A stretch of 27,464 nucleotides of DNA from Gaiellasilicea sp035556515 (GCA_035556515.1 DATMEO010000024.1:1-27464), one strand, 5' to 3'; counted from the stretch's first letter, positions 14,614-22,585 are shown. The notes: generated by a model not told the origin, from the sequence alone. Made by a program: numbers and translations.

Positions 14614-14704
14614 TCAGCGCGCCCGACTCCGATCAGAACCACGTCGCCGGACGGCACGAAGAAGATCTTAGGCCGCTCTCAGATTCGTCTGGCACGCTGT
14701 CCCC

Positions 14705-15316
14705 ATGACCGACAGCGAGAGACAGCTCACCCGCCGCCGGCTCCTCGAGCTCGGCCTCGTCCTGCCTCCCCTCGCGGTGATCGCCGGGCACACCGATCTC
14801 TTCTCCTCCCCCGCGCTCGCCGCGACGCCGACGATCCTCGACGCCGACGACGACCCGACGCCCGAGCTGACCGAGGGCCCCTATTTCACGCCCAACTCCC
14901 CGAAGCGCAAGTCGATCCTCCCCGCCAGCGCGGTTGGCACGCGGCTCACCCTCACCGGTCGCGTGCTGACCACCGCCGGCAAGCCGATCCCCAACGCGCT
15001 GATCGACTTCTGGCAGACCGACGCCCGGGGCGCGTACGACAACAGCGGCTATCGCTTCCGCGGCCACCAGCTGACGAACGCAAAGGGCCAGTACTCGCTC
15101 CTCACCGTCGTCCCCGGCCTCTACCCGGGCCGGACGAGACACATCCACGTGAAGGCGCAGGCGCCGCGCAAGCCGGTGCTGACGACGCAGCTCTTCTTCC
15201 CCGGCGTCGCCGGCAATCGCACCGACGGCATCTTCGACACCGAGTGCCTCGTCAAGCGGTGGCGCCTGGTCAAAGGCCGGCGGCTCGCCACGTTCGACTT
15301 CGTCCTCGACGTCTGA
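14705..15316 (+). CDS. Tat-exported intradiol ring-cleavage dioxygenase family protein
   Basis: 203 aa. The N-terminus carries a twin-arginine signal (LTRRRLLELG followed by a hydrophobic stretch and an ALAAT cleavage-like site near residue 40). The domain has the Fe(III) ligands of catechol/protocatechuate 3,4-dioxygenases: a Tyr in DARGAYDNSGY (Y111), Y140 in LYPGR, and H146 and H148 in RHIHVK. TEGPYF near the start of the domain is also typical. Cytoplasmic members cleave catechols; this exported form acts outside the membrane, perhaps on lignin- or humus-derived aromatics (inference). It begins 91 nt after the PQQ dehydrogenase; no promoter was identified in that gap. Confidence 0.92.
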   Translation: MTDSERQLTRRRLLELGLVLPPLAVIAGHTDLFSSPALAATPTILDADDDPTPELTEGPYFTPNSPKRKSILPASAVGTRLTLTGRVLTTAGKPIPNALIDFWQTDARGAYDNSGYRFRGHQLTNAKGQYSLLTVVPGLYPGRTRHIHVKAQAPRKPVLTTQLFFPGVAGNRTDGIFDTECLVKRWRLVKGRRLATFDFVLDV

Positions 15317-15336
15317 GCCCGGCAGGCGCCGCGGTA

Positions 15337-15366
15337 TTGACTTCGGCGCGGTACGCGTCGCATACT
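15337..15366 (+). promoter_or_regulatory. Sigma-70-type promoter for the 1187-aa gene
   Basis: TTGACT (15337-15342) and CATACT (15361-15366) are separated by 18 nt and lie about 65 nt upstream of the GTG start at 15431. This is the best -35/-10 pair in the window. It gives a leader of roughly 55-60 nt with a GAAGGAG ribosome site at 15418-15424. Confidence 0.6.
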
Positions 15367-15430
15367 CGGCCACAACTACATGTAACGGCCTCGTGCGGCC
15401 GGGGCTCGTCCTACCGAGAAGGAGCTATCA

Positions 15431-18400
15431 GTGGCTCAGCGTCTCAAGGACCCGGCCGTTTTCAAGGACCGCAGCGGTCCCCTCTCGAGACTCTTCCTGC
15501 CGAGCATCGATCTGCTCGACGCGCGTGACGGGGTGCTCGAGAAGCTTTCGGACGACGACAAGAAGCAGCTCGTACTGGCGAAGCTCGCGGACGTCACGCA
15601 CTTTCGCGTCGGGCTCGACACGCTGAAGGAGCACGTCACCGTGGCTCTCGAACTGGCCCCGGACGTGCGGGCGCTCCCGAGCGCCGTGCGCGGCCAGCTG
15701 CTCCAGCCGGACGGCAAGCCGGCCGTGCGCCTGAGCGTCCAGCCGACACGACCGGGGAAGTCGACGCCGCTCGGCCGAGGTGTCGTCACCGACGAGGTCG
15801 GCGTCTTCACGCTCCCGCTGCCGGCGGTGAGCGACGACGACCGGCGCGCCATCGTCTCCAAGGGCCTCGGCCTCGTCGTGCGCGGCCAGGCCGGAGCCGT
15901 CACCGTCACCGTTCCACTGCCCCCGGCGGGCGGGACGGCGCTCGGTGCGATCACGCTCACGGAGGAGCTGGAGGAGCTACCGACGAGTGTCGTCGGCGCG
16001 CTCGTCGACCTGCTCGAGGACCTGCCCGCGGTGACGCCCGGACCCGTGGCTGCCCCGGTCAAGATCCAGCTCGGTCAGGACGCGTGCAACATCCTCTTCG
16101 AGCAGGACGCGGTCGTGCGCCGCTTCCCGTACAGCGTGCTCGTCCGACTCGTGGAGCCCCGTACGACGACGGTGACCGAAGTCTTCGTGCCCGGCCGCAG
16201 AATGGTCCCCGGCCTCGACGGCAAGTTCGTCTTCCCGTTCTGGCCCGGCCTGCTCGGCGGGCTGGAGATCGAGCAGACCCGCTTCGTCGAGCGGGTGCCC
16301 GTGGACAAGCCGATCTCGGTCGACGGCTTCCGCGACCAGTTGATCGGGCTCCGCGGCACCGAGATCGACGACGCCCGCCTCGTGCCGATGGCCGGCACGC
16401 TCGGGCTCGGCTACGTGCTCAACCTCGCGCAGGTGTGGCGCTACGACGGGCTGACGCTCGGAAACCTGGTCTACTCGCTGCCGCTGGCCCCCGGCGAGCA
16501 GCAGCGGGTCGCCGTCTCGGAGCGCGTTGCCACCGCGGCGGTGCGCGAGACCGAAGTGCTCGACATCGCCGAACGCTCGCAGGCGTCGACGCGCGCGGAC
16601 TCCTCGACGCAGGCGGTCTTCGAGTCGGCCTTCGAGGAGCACGTGCGCGCGAGCTCGACGTACGAGAACCGTGCCCGCTCGTCGAGTTGGGGCGTCGCCG
16701 GCGGTATCGGCGGCGTGCTCGCGGGTCCCGTAGGCGCCCTCGTCGGAGGGGTCGGCGCCGCCGGCGGTTCCGGCAAGTCCTCGAACAGCGGCAATACGAC
16801 CAGCGCCCTCGACGGGGCGCGCCAGTACTCGAGCCTGGCCGCACAGTCGATGCACTCCTCCGTCGAGCGCGAGGCGGCCGCTCGGCGCCGCGCCGAGCGG
16901 ACGTCGATCCGGCTCGCAACCGAGACCGACAGCGAAACCGTGACCACGAAGGTGGTGACGAACCACAACAAGGCGCACGCGCTGACAATGCAGTACTGGG
17001 AGGTGCTGCGAAAGTTCGACATCGGCACGGACGTCGAGGGCGTGACGCTCACCTGCTTCGTGCCGCTCGACCTCGTGCGCTTCCTGGCCGAGGGCGAGCA
17101 GCTCGAGCTCGCGACCGCCGACCTCGCCGACGTCGACTCCCGGCAGGAGCTGCTGCGCCGCTACGCGCTGCTGCACCGCCACGCTGACTCGATCCAGCCG
17201 TGGCTGCCGAGCCGGCACCGCGACGGCCTCGTGCTGCTGGAGGACTTCGCGGCCAACCCGCGCTCGACCGTCGACCTCGACGCGCCCGCAGCTGACATCC
17301 TGAAGCTGTCGCTCACAGGCGCCTTCCTGCCGTTCGAGCGGCTGTGGATCCGCACGCTGCTGCGCGGCCAGCGCTCGCTCGCGCCCGTCCCGCTCGACAG
17401 CTCTCTGACCGACCTGACGCCCAAGGAGTTCGGGACCCGCGCGGAGCTGCTCGAAGAGCTGCGCCGCCGCCGTGCCGACACCGACAACGAGGCGACGATG
17501 ACCGGCAGCGTGGTCATCCCGGCCGCGGTCGACAAGAGCGAGATCGTCGGCTTCGAGATCTCGCGCGCGTTCCGGACGCTCGACTATCAGGTCGACCCGG
17601 AGAAGAACCCGTCGTTCCAGCTCGTGAAGGCGGTGTCGCAGCTCTTCGGCGGCTTCCAGGACGAGCTCCGCGAGCTCTCGCGCGGCGTCCACCTTTCACC
17701 CGGCGAGCTCGAGGGGCTGCTCGGCGGCCCGCTCGTGCGCGACTTCTCGGCCAACCTCAGCGGTGATCAGATCGAAGCCGACCAGGTCGCCACACGACGC
17801 GAGCTGCCGCCCTCACCTCTGCCGATCCCGGCGCTCGAGAGACAACACACGCTCACCTACCGCGACCTGATGAAGATCGAGCGCACGCTGCAGCACGTCG
17901 TGCGCAACACGCTGACCTACTCGCGTGCGGTCTGGGCGTCACTGACGCCGGAGGAGCGGGTCGTGATGCTGGAGGGCTACACGATCGGGCTCCCCGAGGA
18001 TGGGCTCGAGGCCGACGGCTTCACCGATCCGTCGCAGCACGTGCCGCTCCTCAACTGCGTCGCCAACCAGGTGCTCGGCTACTACGGCAACTGCATGATC
18101 ATGCCGTTCTCGATTCCGGCCGCGCTGGCGACGAAGCTGGCCGGCGGTGAGGGCGGAGTCGAGGACAGGACGCCGCCGCTCACGACCGGGGCCGTCCAGG
18201 AAGCACTGACGCTGTTCCACCGCGAGGCGTTCTCGCCCCCGGTCTCGGCGATCACGCTGCCGACGCGGGGCGTGCTCGGGGAGGCCGTGCTGGGTCACTG
18301 CTCGTCGGCGGAGAAGATCGACCTGACCCGCTTCTGGAACTGGCAGGACTCGCCCGCCGACGAGGCGACCGCGATCAGCGGCGTCTCGCTTCGCCCGTCG

Positions 18401-18994
18401 ACCGTCGCGGCGCTCACCGCCCCGAACGCGCTCGGCGGCGTGCCGCCCATCATCAACAACGTCGCGACCGGGGACGGGAGCGCGGATGCCGCGTCCGCTC
18501 TCGCGCAGGCGTTGGCCGCGGGCGGCGCCGCGGCGCAGGACTTCAGCACGGCCTTCCTGGGCCAGGACGTGCTCAAGGAGCTCGGCGGCAAGACGATCCA
18601 GAGCGCCGAGACGGCCCGCGCGGACGCGCTCGGCAAGGCGACGCAGCTGGCGTCCGAGGCGATGAAGGCGGCGACGGACGTCTACAAGACGCGCTTCGCC
18701 GCCGAGAAGGCGGAGAAAGCAGACGCGGGCAAGGCCTCGGCCGAGAAGCAGGCGGCCGCGGTGAAGGATCTGAAGGAGAACGCCGCCTCGTACCTCGCGG
18801 TCACCGAGCAGAAGGCGGGCGGCGACGCGGAGAAGGCGCTGGAGTTCGCGACGTCGGTGATCACCGAGCTGGCAGGCGGGCCGCTGCCGGCAAACCAGGC
18901 CACGAAGCTGTTCGCTCCCTTCGACAAGAAGGACGCGAGCAACAACCGGACCGTTGCGAGCACGGCCTGGCTGAAGGCCCTCGGGCTGATCTGA
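15431..18994 (+). CDS. Large multidomain protein of unknown function (1187 aa)
   Basis: No signal peptide is seen, and I cannot name the family. Visible parts in order: a helical N-terminus (1-75); a beta-sandwich resembling carboxypeptidase-regulatory-like domains (about 86-175, RGQLLQPDGKPAVRLSV...); a beta-rich region (210-320); a conserved-looking segment LTLGNLVYSLPLAPGEQQRV (about 341-360); a Ser/Ala/Glu-rich helix (375-415); a glycine-zipper hydrophobic stretch (about 421-448); a second charged helix (about 460-510), then HALTMQYWEVLRKF; further mixed regions including LPTRGVLGEAVLGHCSS; and an Ala/Lys-rich helical tail (about 1015-1150). GTG 15431 has a strong ribosome site and its own promoter. 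The next gene follows after 15 nt. The layout suggests a structural, assembly or membrane-inserting protein (inference). Confidence 0.9.
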   Translation: MAQRLKDPAVFKDRSGPLSRLFLPSIDLLDARDGVLEKLSDDDKKQLVLAKLADVTHFRVGLDTLKEHVTVALELAPDVRALPSAVRGQLLQPDGKPAVRLSVQPTRPGKSTPLGRGVVTDEVGVFTLPLPAVSDDDRRAIVSKGLGLVVRGQAGAVTVTVPLPPAGGTALGAITLTEELEELPTSVVGALVDLLEDLPAVTPGPVAAPVKIQLGQDACNILFEQDAVVRRFPYSVLVRLVEPRTTTVTEVFVPGRRMVPGLDGKFVFPFWPGLLGGLEIEQTRFVERVPVDKPISVDGFRDQLIGLRGTEIDDARLVPMAGTLGLGYVLNLAQVWRYDGLTLGNLVYSLPLAPGEQQRVAVSERVATAAVRETEVLDIAERSQASTRADSSTQAVFESAFEEHVRASSTYENRARSSSWGVAGGIGGVLAGPVGALVGGVGAAGGSGKSSNSGNTTSALDGARQYSSLAAQSMHSSVEREAAARRRAERTSIRLATETDSETVTTKVVTNHNKAHALTMQYWEVLRKFDIGTDVEGVTLTCFVPLDLVRFLAEGEQLELATADLADVDSRQELLRRYALLHRHADSIQPWLPSRHRDGLVLLEDFAANPRSTVDLDAPAADILKLSLTGAFLPFERLWIRTLLRGQRSLAPVPLDSSLTDLTPKEFGTRAELLEELRRRRADTDNEATMTGSVVIPAAVDKSEIVGFEISRAFRTLDYQVDPEKNPSFQLVKAVSQLFGGFQDELRELSRGVHLSPGELEGLLGGPLVRDFSANLSGDQIEADQVATRRELPPSPLPIPALERQHTLTYRDLMKIERTLQHVVRNTLTYSRAVWASLTPEERVVMLEGYTIGLPEDGLEADGFTDPSQHVPLLNCVANQVLGYYGNCMIMPFSIPAALATKLAGGEGGVEDRTPPLTTGAVQEALTLFHREAFSPPVSAITLPTRGVLGEAVLGHCSSAEKIDLTRFWNWQDSPADEATAISGVSLRPSTVAALTAPNALGGVPPIINNVATGDGSADAASALAQALAAGGAAAQDFSTAFLGQDVLKELGGKTIQSAETARADALGKATQLASEAMKAATDVYKTRFAAEKAEKADAGKASAEKQAAAVKDLKENAASYLAVTEQKAGGDAEKALEFATSVITELAGGPLPANQATKLFAPFDKKDASNNRTVASTAWLKALGLI

Positions 18995-19009
18995 GAGGAG
19001 CGGAGAACG

Positions 19010-20011
19010 ATGGCAGAGACCACCACCGTCGAAGGCGCCGAGAAGCTGGACGAGGTCATCGACGCCCTGGTCGAGCTCATGCGCACGGGGACGCGACCCG
19101 ACGTGCTCGAGGCGCAGCGCGTGCTCCTCCAGCGCCTCGCCCACCAGGGCGACGTCTTCCCCTCGCGGATCCCGCCGCCTCTCAACATCACGGAGATCGG
19201 CGGCTACCTGAACCTGCTCCAGGAGCTCGGACAGGAGGAGATCCGCAGCGGGGCCGTCGCCTCGGCGCTCGGCGTTGCGGGACCGCCGCCCGGAGCCGTG
19301 GGGCTCGGCGGCGTCGTGCCGGTCGGCTTCGTGGAGGCACCGAACGACCGGCCGGAAGGGCCGGCGCAACAGTCCATCCCGCCGACCGTGACGGTGCGCG
19401 CGGACTTCCACGCGCCGCTCCTGACCGCGCTCGCCGCGATCCGGGCGAACGGTTGCGCGCTCCCGCTGCGCGCGCCCCGGCCACAGCTTCCCGCCTCGCA
19501 GCCGGGCGCGACGGCGACCTCCCTGGACGACGCCGCTGTGCTCGCGGCGCTCGGCCGGTCGCTCGAGGTCTTCCCGGGCTGCGTGCTGGTCGACCCGGAC
19601 GCCGACCCGCTCGTGATCGCCCGGCTGGAGACGCCGGCGACGAGCCCGTTCTTGCTGGGCGCGCGCGAGCTCGACGGCGGCAGCGCGGTGCCGGAGCAGA
19701 GCTGGGTGGCCAAGCGCGGCTCGGCCACGAGCGTCGTGGACGATGCGCCTGCGCCGCGGCGCCTGCTCGAGGTGGCACCGATCCTGAACGCGGCGGGCTG
19801 GCACCACCCGGAGCCGGTCGTGGCGCCCGTATCGCTCGCGGAGCGCGGCACCCTCGTGCGCTTCACGAACGTCACCGGGCTCGTCGCCGGAGAGACGACC
19901 CTGGGCGAGGAGCTCGGGCTGCTCTACCCGCCGGCGGCGATCGCGCGCTCCGCGCTCTCGAGCTTCACGGGGTTCGTCTGGAACGGCGTGGCGTTCGCCG
20001 CGCCGAGCTGA
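19010..20011 (+). CDS. Partner protein of the 1187-aa gene, unknown function (333 aa)
   Basis: No signal peptide or membrane span. The N-terminal 90 residues look helical (EKLDEVIDALVELMRTG, VLEAQRVLLQRLAHQGDVF, ITEIGGYLNLLQELG), followed by a Pro/Gly-rich hinge (about 90-125) and a mixed C-terminal part ending LSSFTGFVWNGVAFAAPS. No known motif. The ATG has a GAGGAGCGGAG ribosome site and lies 15 nt after the stop of the large gene, so both are made from one mRNA and probably act together. It ends 20 nt short of the 3' end of the opposing tRNA-Cys gene. Confidence 0.85.
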   Translation: MAETTTVEGAEKLDEVIDALVELMRTGTRPDVLEAQRVLLQRLAHQGDVFPSRIPPPLNITEIGGYLNLLQELGQEEIRSGAVASALGVAGPPPGAVGLGGVVPVGFVEAPNDRPEGPAQQSIPPTVTVRADFHAPLLTALAAIRANGCALPLRAPRPQLPASQPGATATSLDDAAVLAALGRSLEVFPGCVLVDPDADPLVIARLETPATSPFLLGARELDGGSAVPEQSWVAKRGSATSVVDDAPAPRRLLEVAPILNAAGWHHPEPVVAPVSLAERGTLVRFTNVTGLVAGETTLGEELGLLYPPAAIARSALSSFTGFVWNGVAFAAPS

Positions 20012-20030
20012 GGCGACGGAACGTAAGGAG

Positions 20031-20101
20031 AGGCGCCGACCAGAATCGAACTGGTGTGCGAGGCTTTGCAGGCCTCTGCCTAACCACTCGGCCACGGCGC
20101 C
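20031..20101 (-). tRNA. tRNA-Cys (anticodon GCA)
   Basis: The minus strand folds as a full 71-nt cloverleaf: 7-bp acceptor stem (GGCGCCG with CGGCGCC), D arm GGCCGAGTGGTTAGGC, anticodon loop CTGCAAA with GCA, and T arm with GGTTCGATTC-type loop (AGTTCGATTCT). The D-loop and anticodon stem match other bacterial tRNA-Cys. The 3' CCA is not encoded (CTC follows the discriminator), so it must be added by the CCA enzyme. Confidence 0.96.
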
Positions 20102-20192
20102 GTGGCGGGCGCATCGTAGCGAGCCGGTTCCTCCGTATCCGGCCGAGCGGGGCCGCCGTTGTACCTACGTCAACTGCACACAGGAGGCCCGA

Positions 20193-20258
20193 ATGTACAT
20201 CGGTGGCGGACTTCTCACGCTCATCGTCGTCATCCTGCTCCTAGTCTGGATTCTCTAA
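20193..20258 (+). CDS. 21-residue hydrophobic membrane microprotein
   Basis: The peptide starts MYIGGGLLTL and is hydrophobic to its end (LVWIL), long enough for one membrane span and little else. The ATG has a strong AGGAGG ribosome site six bases upstream, and the TAA stop is followed 12 nt later by a 9-bp GC hairpin, so it looks like a complete one-gene unit. The 91 nt between it and the divergent tRNA-Cys (20102-20192) must carry its promoter; none was clear. It could be a regulatory membrane peptide or a type I toxin-like peptide; no antisense RNA was identified. Confidence 0.65.
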   Translation: MYIGGGLLTLIVVILLLVWIL

Positions 20259-20270
20259 GACGACGTTCCC

Positions 20271-20292
20271 CGGGCGCCCATGTGGGCGCCCG
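20271..20292 (+). terminator. GC hairpin after the microprotein gene
   Basis: A perfect 9-bp stem (CGGGCGCCC with GGGCGCCCG) and an ATGT loop lie 12 nt after the stop. The following TTGCGTAT is a poor U-tract, so termination may be partial. Confidence 0.6.
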
Positions 20293-20305
20293 TTGCGTAT
20301 CTGCG

Positions 20306-20324
20306 CGGCCCCTGTCCGGGGCCG
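20306..20324 (+). terminator. Second GC hairpin before the zinc-ribbon gene
   Basis: A 7-bp stem (CGGCCCC with GGGGCCG), a 5-nt loop and a following TTTCT. It may be a back-up terminator for the microprotein transcript or a leader hairpin for the next gene, whose ATG is 16 nt away. Confidence 0.4.
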
Positions 20325-20340
20325 TTTCTACGCTGGCAGC

Positions 20341-20502
20341 ATGAGCACGAAGGCAGCCGCAGCCGCGGCCGCCCCGCCCCTCGAGCGTTGCCTACGCTGC
20401 AGCGCGGCGATGGAGTGGCGCCACGGCACCTGGCAGTGCCCGCGCTGCCGGTTCAAGCTCGGCTGCTGCGAGGGCGCGTCCCCGGAGGAATGCGGGAGCT
20501 AG
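20341..20502 (+). CDS. 53-residue zinc-ribbon protein
   Basis: After an Ala-rich start, two CxxC knuckles (CLRC at 17-20 and CPRC at 33-36) spaced 12 residues apart form a likely four-Cys zinc ribbon. Three further Cys (C42, C43, C51) follow in LGCCEGASPEECGS. Such small ribbons usually bind nucleic acid or protein; no role is assigned. ATG 20341 lacks a clear ribosome site. Its stop lies 3 nt from the stop of the opposing protease gene. Confidence 0.7.
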   Translation: MSTKAAAAAAAPPLERCLRCSAAMEWRHGTWQCPRCRFKLGCCEGASPEECGS

Positions 20503-20505
20503 CGC

Positions 20506-21195
20506 TTACGGCAGCGCGACGTAGCCGCCGAGGAACCCGCGCGCGGCCGCAGTGTCGAGGCGGTAACCCTCGGCCTGGCCGGTGCAGTCCTTCGACCCGG
20601 CAGAGGTGACCGAGAGCACGGTGTCGCCGGCGAGCTGGGGGCCGCCGGAGTCGCCCAGGCAGGGACCGGCCGTGCGGGTCGAGAGCACGAGCACCGTCTT
20701 CGCGACTTTGAGAACCGGTGAACCAGCGACGCGGCGGAGCCCGTCGTAGACGAAGCTGCCGTCCGCCGCCCGGCTCGAGTAGCCGTAGCCGACGCTCAGG
20801 AGCGACGCCCCCTTCGCGAGCGACTCGGCCGAACCGGCTCTCGGGAGCGAGGCGGGTGCGACCGGCGCCGGGGCGTCGAGCACGACAACCGCGAGGTCGG
20901 CCTTCTTCGCGGTGTCGACGACGAGGGTCCCCGCCAGGAGGCTCCACCGGTCGGTGAGCTTCGAGTCGAAGCTCACCGACACGCGAGCGCCGGCCGAGCC
21001 GCAGTGACCGGCGGTGGCGAAGACCGTGGGGGCGATCAACACGCCGGAGCACTGCACCGCCCCGTCGACGACGAGCGCCCCGACATACGGGTGCGTGTCG
21101 CCGTCAGGGGTCGAGCCCGTCACGGCGAGCGCCGTCGTGGCCGCGGTCAGGGCCGCGAGGGCGCAGACGAGCACGATGCGGAGCGAGCGAAGCAC
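20506..21195 (-). CDS. Secreted trypsin-like serine protease (S1 family)
   Basis: 229 aa. A signal peptide (about 1-24, ending TTALA) is followed by a small S1 domain starting near VTGSTPDGDTHPYVGAL. The catalytic triad is H64 (TAGHC), D100 (ADLAVVVLD) and S183 (GDSGGP). Cys pairs near the His and Ser fit the usual disulfides. GTG at 21193-21195 is chosen because AGGAGG lies eight bases upstream; a frame extending to 21225 lacks this. The specificity pocket was not resolved. It is third in a minus-strand group with a 31-residue peptide and a TPR protein. Confidence 0.9.
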   Translation of the reverse strand: MLRSLRIVLVCALAALTAATTALAVTGSTPDGDTHPYVGALVVDGAVQCSGVLIAPTVFATAGHCGSAGARVSVSFDSKLTDRWSLLAGTLVVDTAKKADLAVVVLDAPAPVAPASLPRAGSAESLAKGASLLSVGYGYSSRAADGSFVYDGLRRVAGSPVLKVAKTVLVLSTRTAGPCLGDSGGPQLAGDTVLSVTSAGSKDCTGQAEGYRLDTAAARGFLGGYVALP

Positions 21196-21246
21196 TGATG
21201 GAACCTCCTGGGGGATGCGGGACATGCAGGGGAGAGCGGCGACGAT

Positions 21247-21342
21247 CTACTTGCCGCCGAAGAAGCCGTACTTGACCTTTCCGTAGAGGGCGGCGGTCGT
21301 CACGAGGAACACGAGGACCGACATCGGAGTGAGCTTGCGCAT
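21247..21342 (-). CDS. 31-residue peptide with hydrophobic core
   Basis: ATG (21340-21342) has an excellent GGAGGTGA ribosome site, and the frame ends at TAG (21247-21249). The product has a positively charged start (MRKLTP), a hydrophobic core of about 15 residues (MSVLVFLVTTAALYG) and a short basic/aromatic tail (KVKYGFFGGK). It could be a single-span membrane peptide or an exported pre-peptide. It begins 16 nt after the stop of the TPR gene and lies about 50 nt before the protease start, all on one strand. Confidence 0.7.
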   Translation of the reverse strand: MRKLTPMSVLVFLVTTAALYGKVKYGFFGGK

Positions 21343-21358
21343 GGGGTCACCTCCTTTC

Positions 21359-22585
21359 TCAGAAGTGAAAGTCGGACAGGGCTTCGGCCGCCTGGCGGTA
21401 CAGCTGGGCGGCGCTGACGGAGTCGTCGCGGTCGAGCGCGAGCTCGCCGCGGGCCATCCACGCGGCGGCGAGCAGGCTTGCAGACTCGCGCTCGGCGAAG
21501 GACGCTTCGGCGGCCGCGAACGACTCGTCGGCCTCGGCGTCATTGCCCAGCTCCATCAGCGCGCGGCCGAGGACGAGCTGGACGTTGCCGGTCTCCTCGC
21601 GGACGTCCTCGCGGTCGCCGAGCAGCTCGAGCGCGGTTCGAGCCTGCTTCTCGGCCAGCTCGGGCTTGCCGGTGCGGAGGTAGACCTGGGCGAGCGAGGA
21701 GACGGCGTAGCCGGTCTCGACGTCCCCCGCGGCGTCGAAGAGCGTGGAGACCGCCTGCTGGAGGAACTCGATCGCCTCTTCGTGCTTGCCGAGGAGGAAT
21801 GTGATCCCGCCGAGGTCGTTGAGGACACGGCCGAGGTTGGCGCGGTCGCCGACCCGGGCGTAGAAGTCTCTTGCCTTCTCGGCGTAGCAGCGCGCGACGA
21901 GGAACTTCCCCTCGCGCTCGGCGATCGAGGCGGCGCGGAAGTTGATGTCGGCGGCGGCGGCGAGGTCGCCGATCGAGTCGCAGAGCTCGAGCGCAGCCTC
22001 GATGTCGGCCCGCGCAGCGCGGAAGTCGCGCTGGCGCTGATAGCAGCGCGAGCGCCAGTCGTAGATCTCGGCGCGCAGGCGGTCGCTGGGACGGCCGGAG
22101 CGGTTACAGAGCTCGAGCGCGAGCGTCAGGTCGTTGACGGCCCGCGAGATCGAGCCGCGCTTGACCCGGACGGCGCCGATCCGGCAGAGCACACCGGCGC
22201 GATCGAGGTCGTTGAAACCCGGCCGGTGTGTGATCTGCTTGGCCGTCTTCAGCTTCGCGAGCGCTTCGTCGAGCTCACCCCGGTACATCCGAGCCCATGA
22301 CTCGGCAAGCAGCGCTCGCAGCGCCAGGTTCGGGAACTGGGCCGGGAAGATCGCCAGCTCGTTCAGGATCGCGACCACATCGTCGTAGCGCGCGTCCCGC
22401 AGCGCGACCTCGGCGCCCGCGACCTTGGTTTCGAGCACGTCGAGCTCGTCGTCACGGAAGATGTCCGTGACGGGCGGAAGCACGAGGAGACCGGCCGAAG
22501 CCGGCGTGATGAGCGCCGCAGGCTCGTTCATTGCCTGCGCATCCTGGTCGGAGTGCGGAGCGGCGTCGATTCCCGTGTCCGCCAC
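21359..22585 (-). CDS. Tetratricopeptide-repeat protein (408 aa)
   Basis: After an N-terminal 55 residues without repeats, the rest is made of about eight TPR-like helix pairs (for example AEVALRDARYDDVVAILNEL, LDEALAKLKTAKQI, FRAARADIEAALELCDSIGD, KHEEAIEFLQQAVSTLF, KPELAEKQARTALELLG). It is cytoplasmic with no HTH or enzymatic domain, so it should bind a peptide or protein partner. The length and all-TPR build are like Rap proteins of firmicutes, without proof of relation. Start GTG 22583-22585; the upstream region is shared with a divergent secreted-protein gene. Confidence 0.85.
   Translation of the reverse strand: MADTGIDAAPHSDQDAQAMNEPAALITPASAGLLVLPPVTDIFRDDELDVLETKVAGAEVALRDARYDDVVAILNELAIFPAQFPNLALRALLAESWARMYRGELDEALAKLKTAKQITHRPGFNDLDRAGVLCRIGAVRVKRGSISRAVNDLTLALELCNRSGRPSDRLRAEIYDWRSRCYQRQRDFRAARADIEAALELCDSIGDLAAAADINFRAASIAEREGKFLVARCYAEKARDFYARVGDRANLGRVLNDLGGITFLLGKHEEAIEFLQQAVSTLFDAAGDVETGYAVSSLAQVYLRTGKPELAEKQARTALELLGDREDVREETGNVQLVLGRALMELGNDAEADESFAAAEASFAERESASLLAAAWMARGELALDRDDSVSAAQLYRQAAEALSDFHF

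Noticed and set aside
15977..17692. 571-aa minus-strand reading frame
   Set aside because: Antisense to the 1187-aa gene, which has the promoter, ribosome site and natural composition.
17939..20095. 718-aa minus-strand reading frame running from the tRNA gene
   Set aside because: It overlaps tRNA-Cys and is antisense to two well-supported genes; Arg-rich shadow translation.
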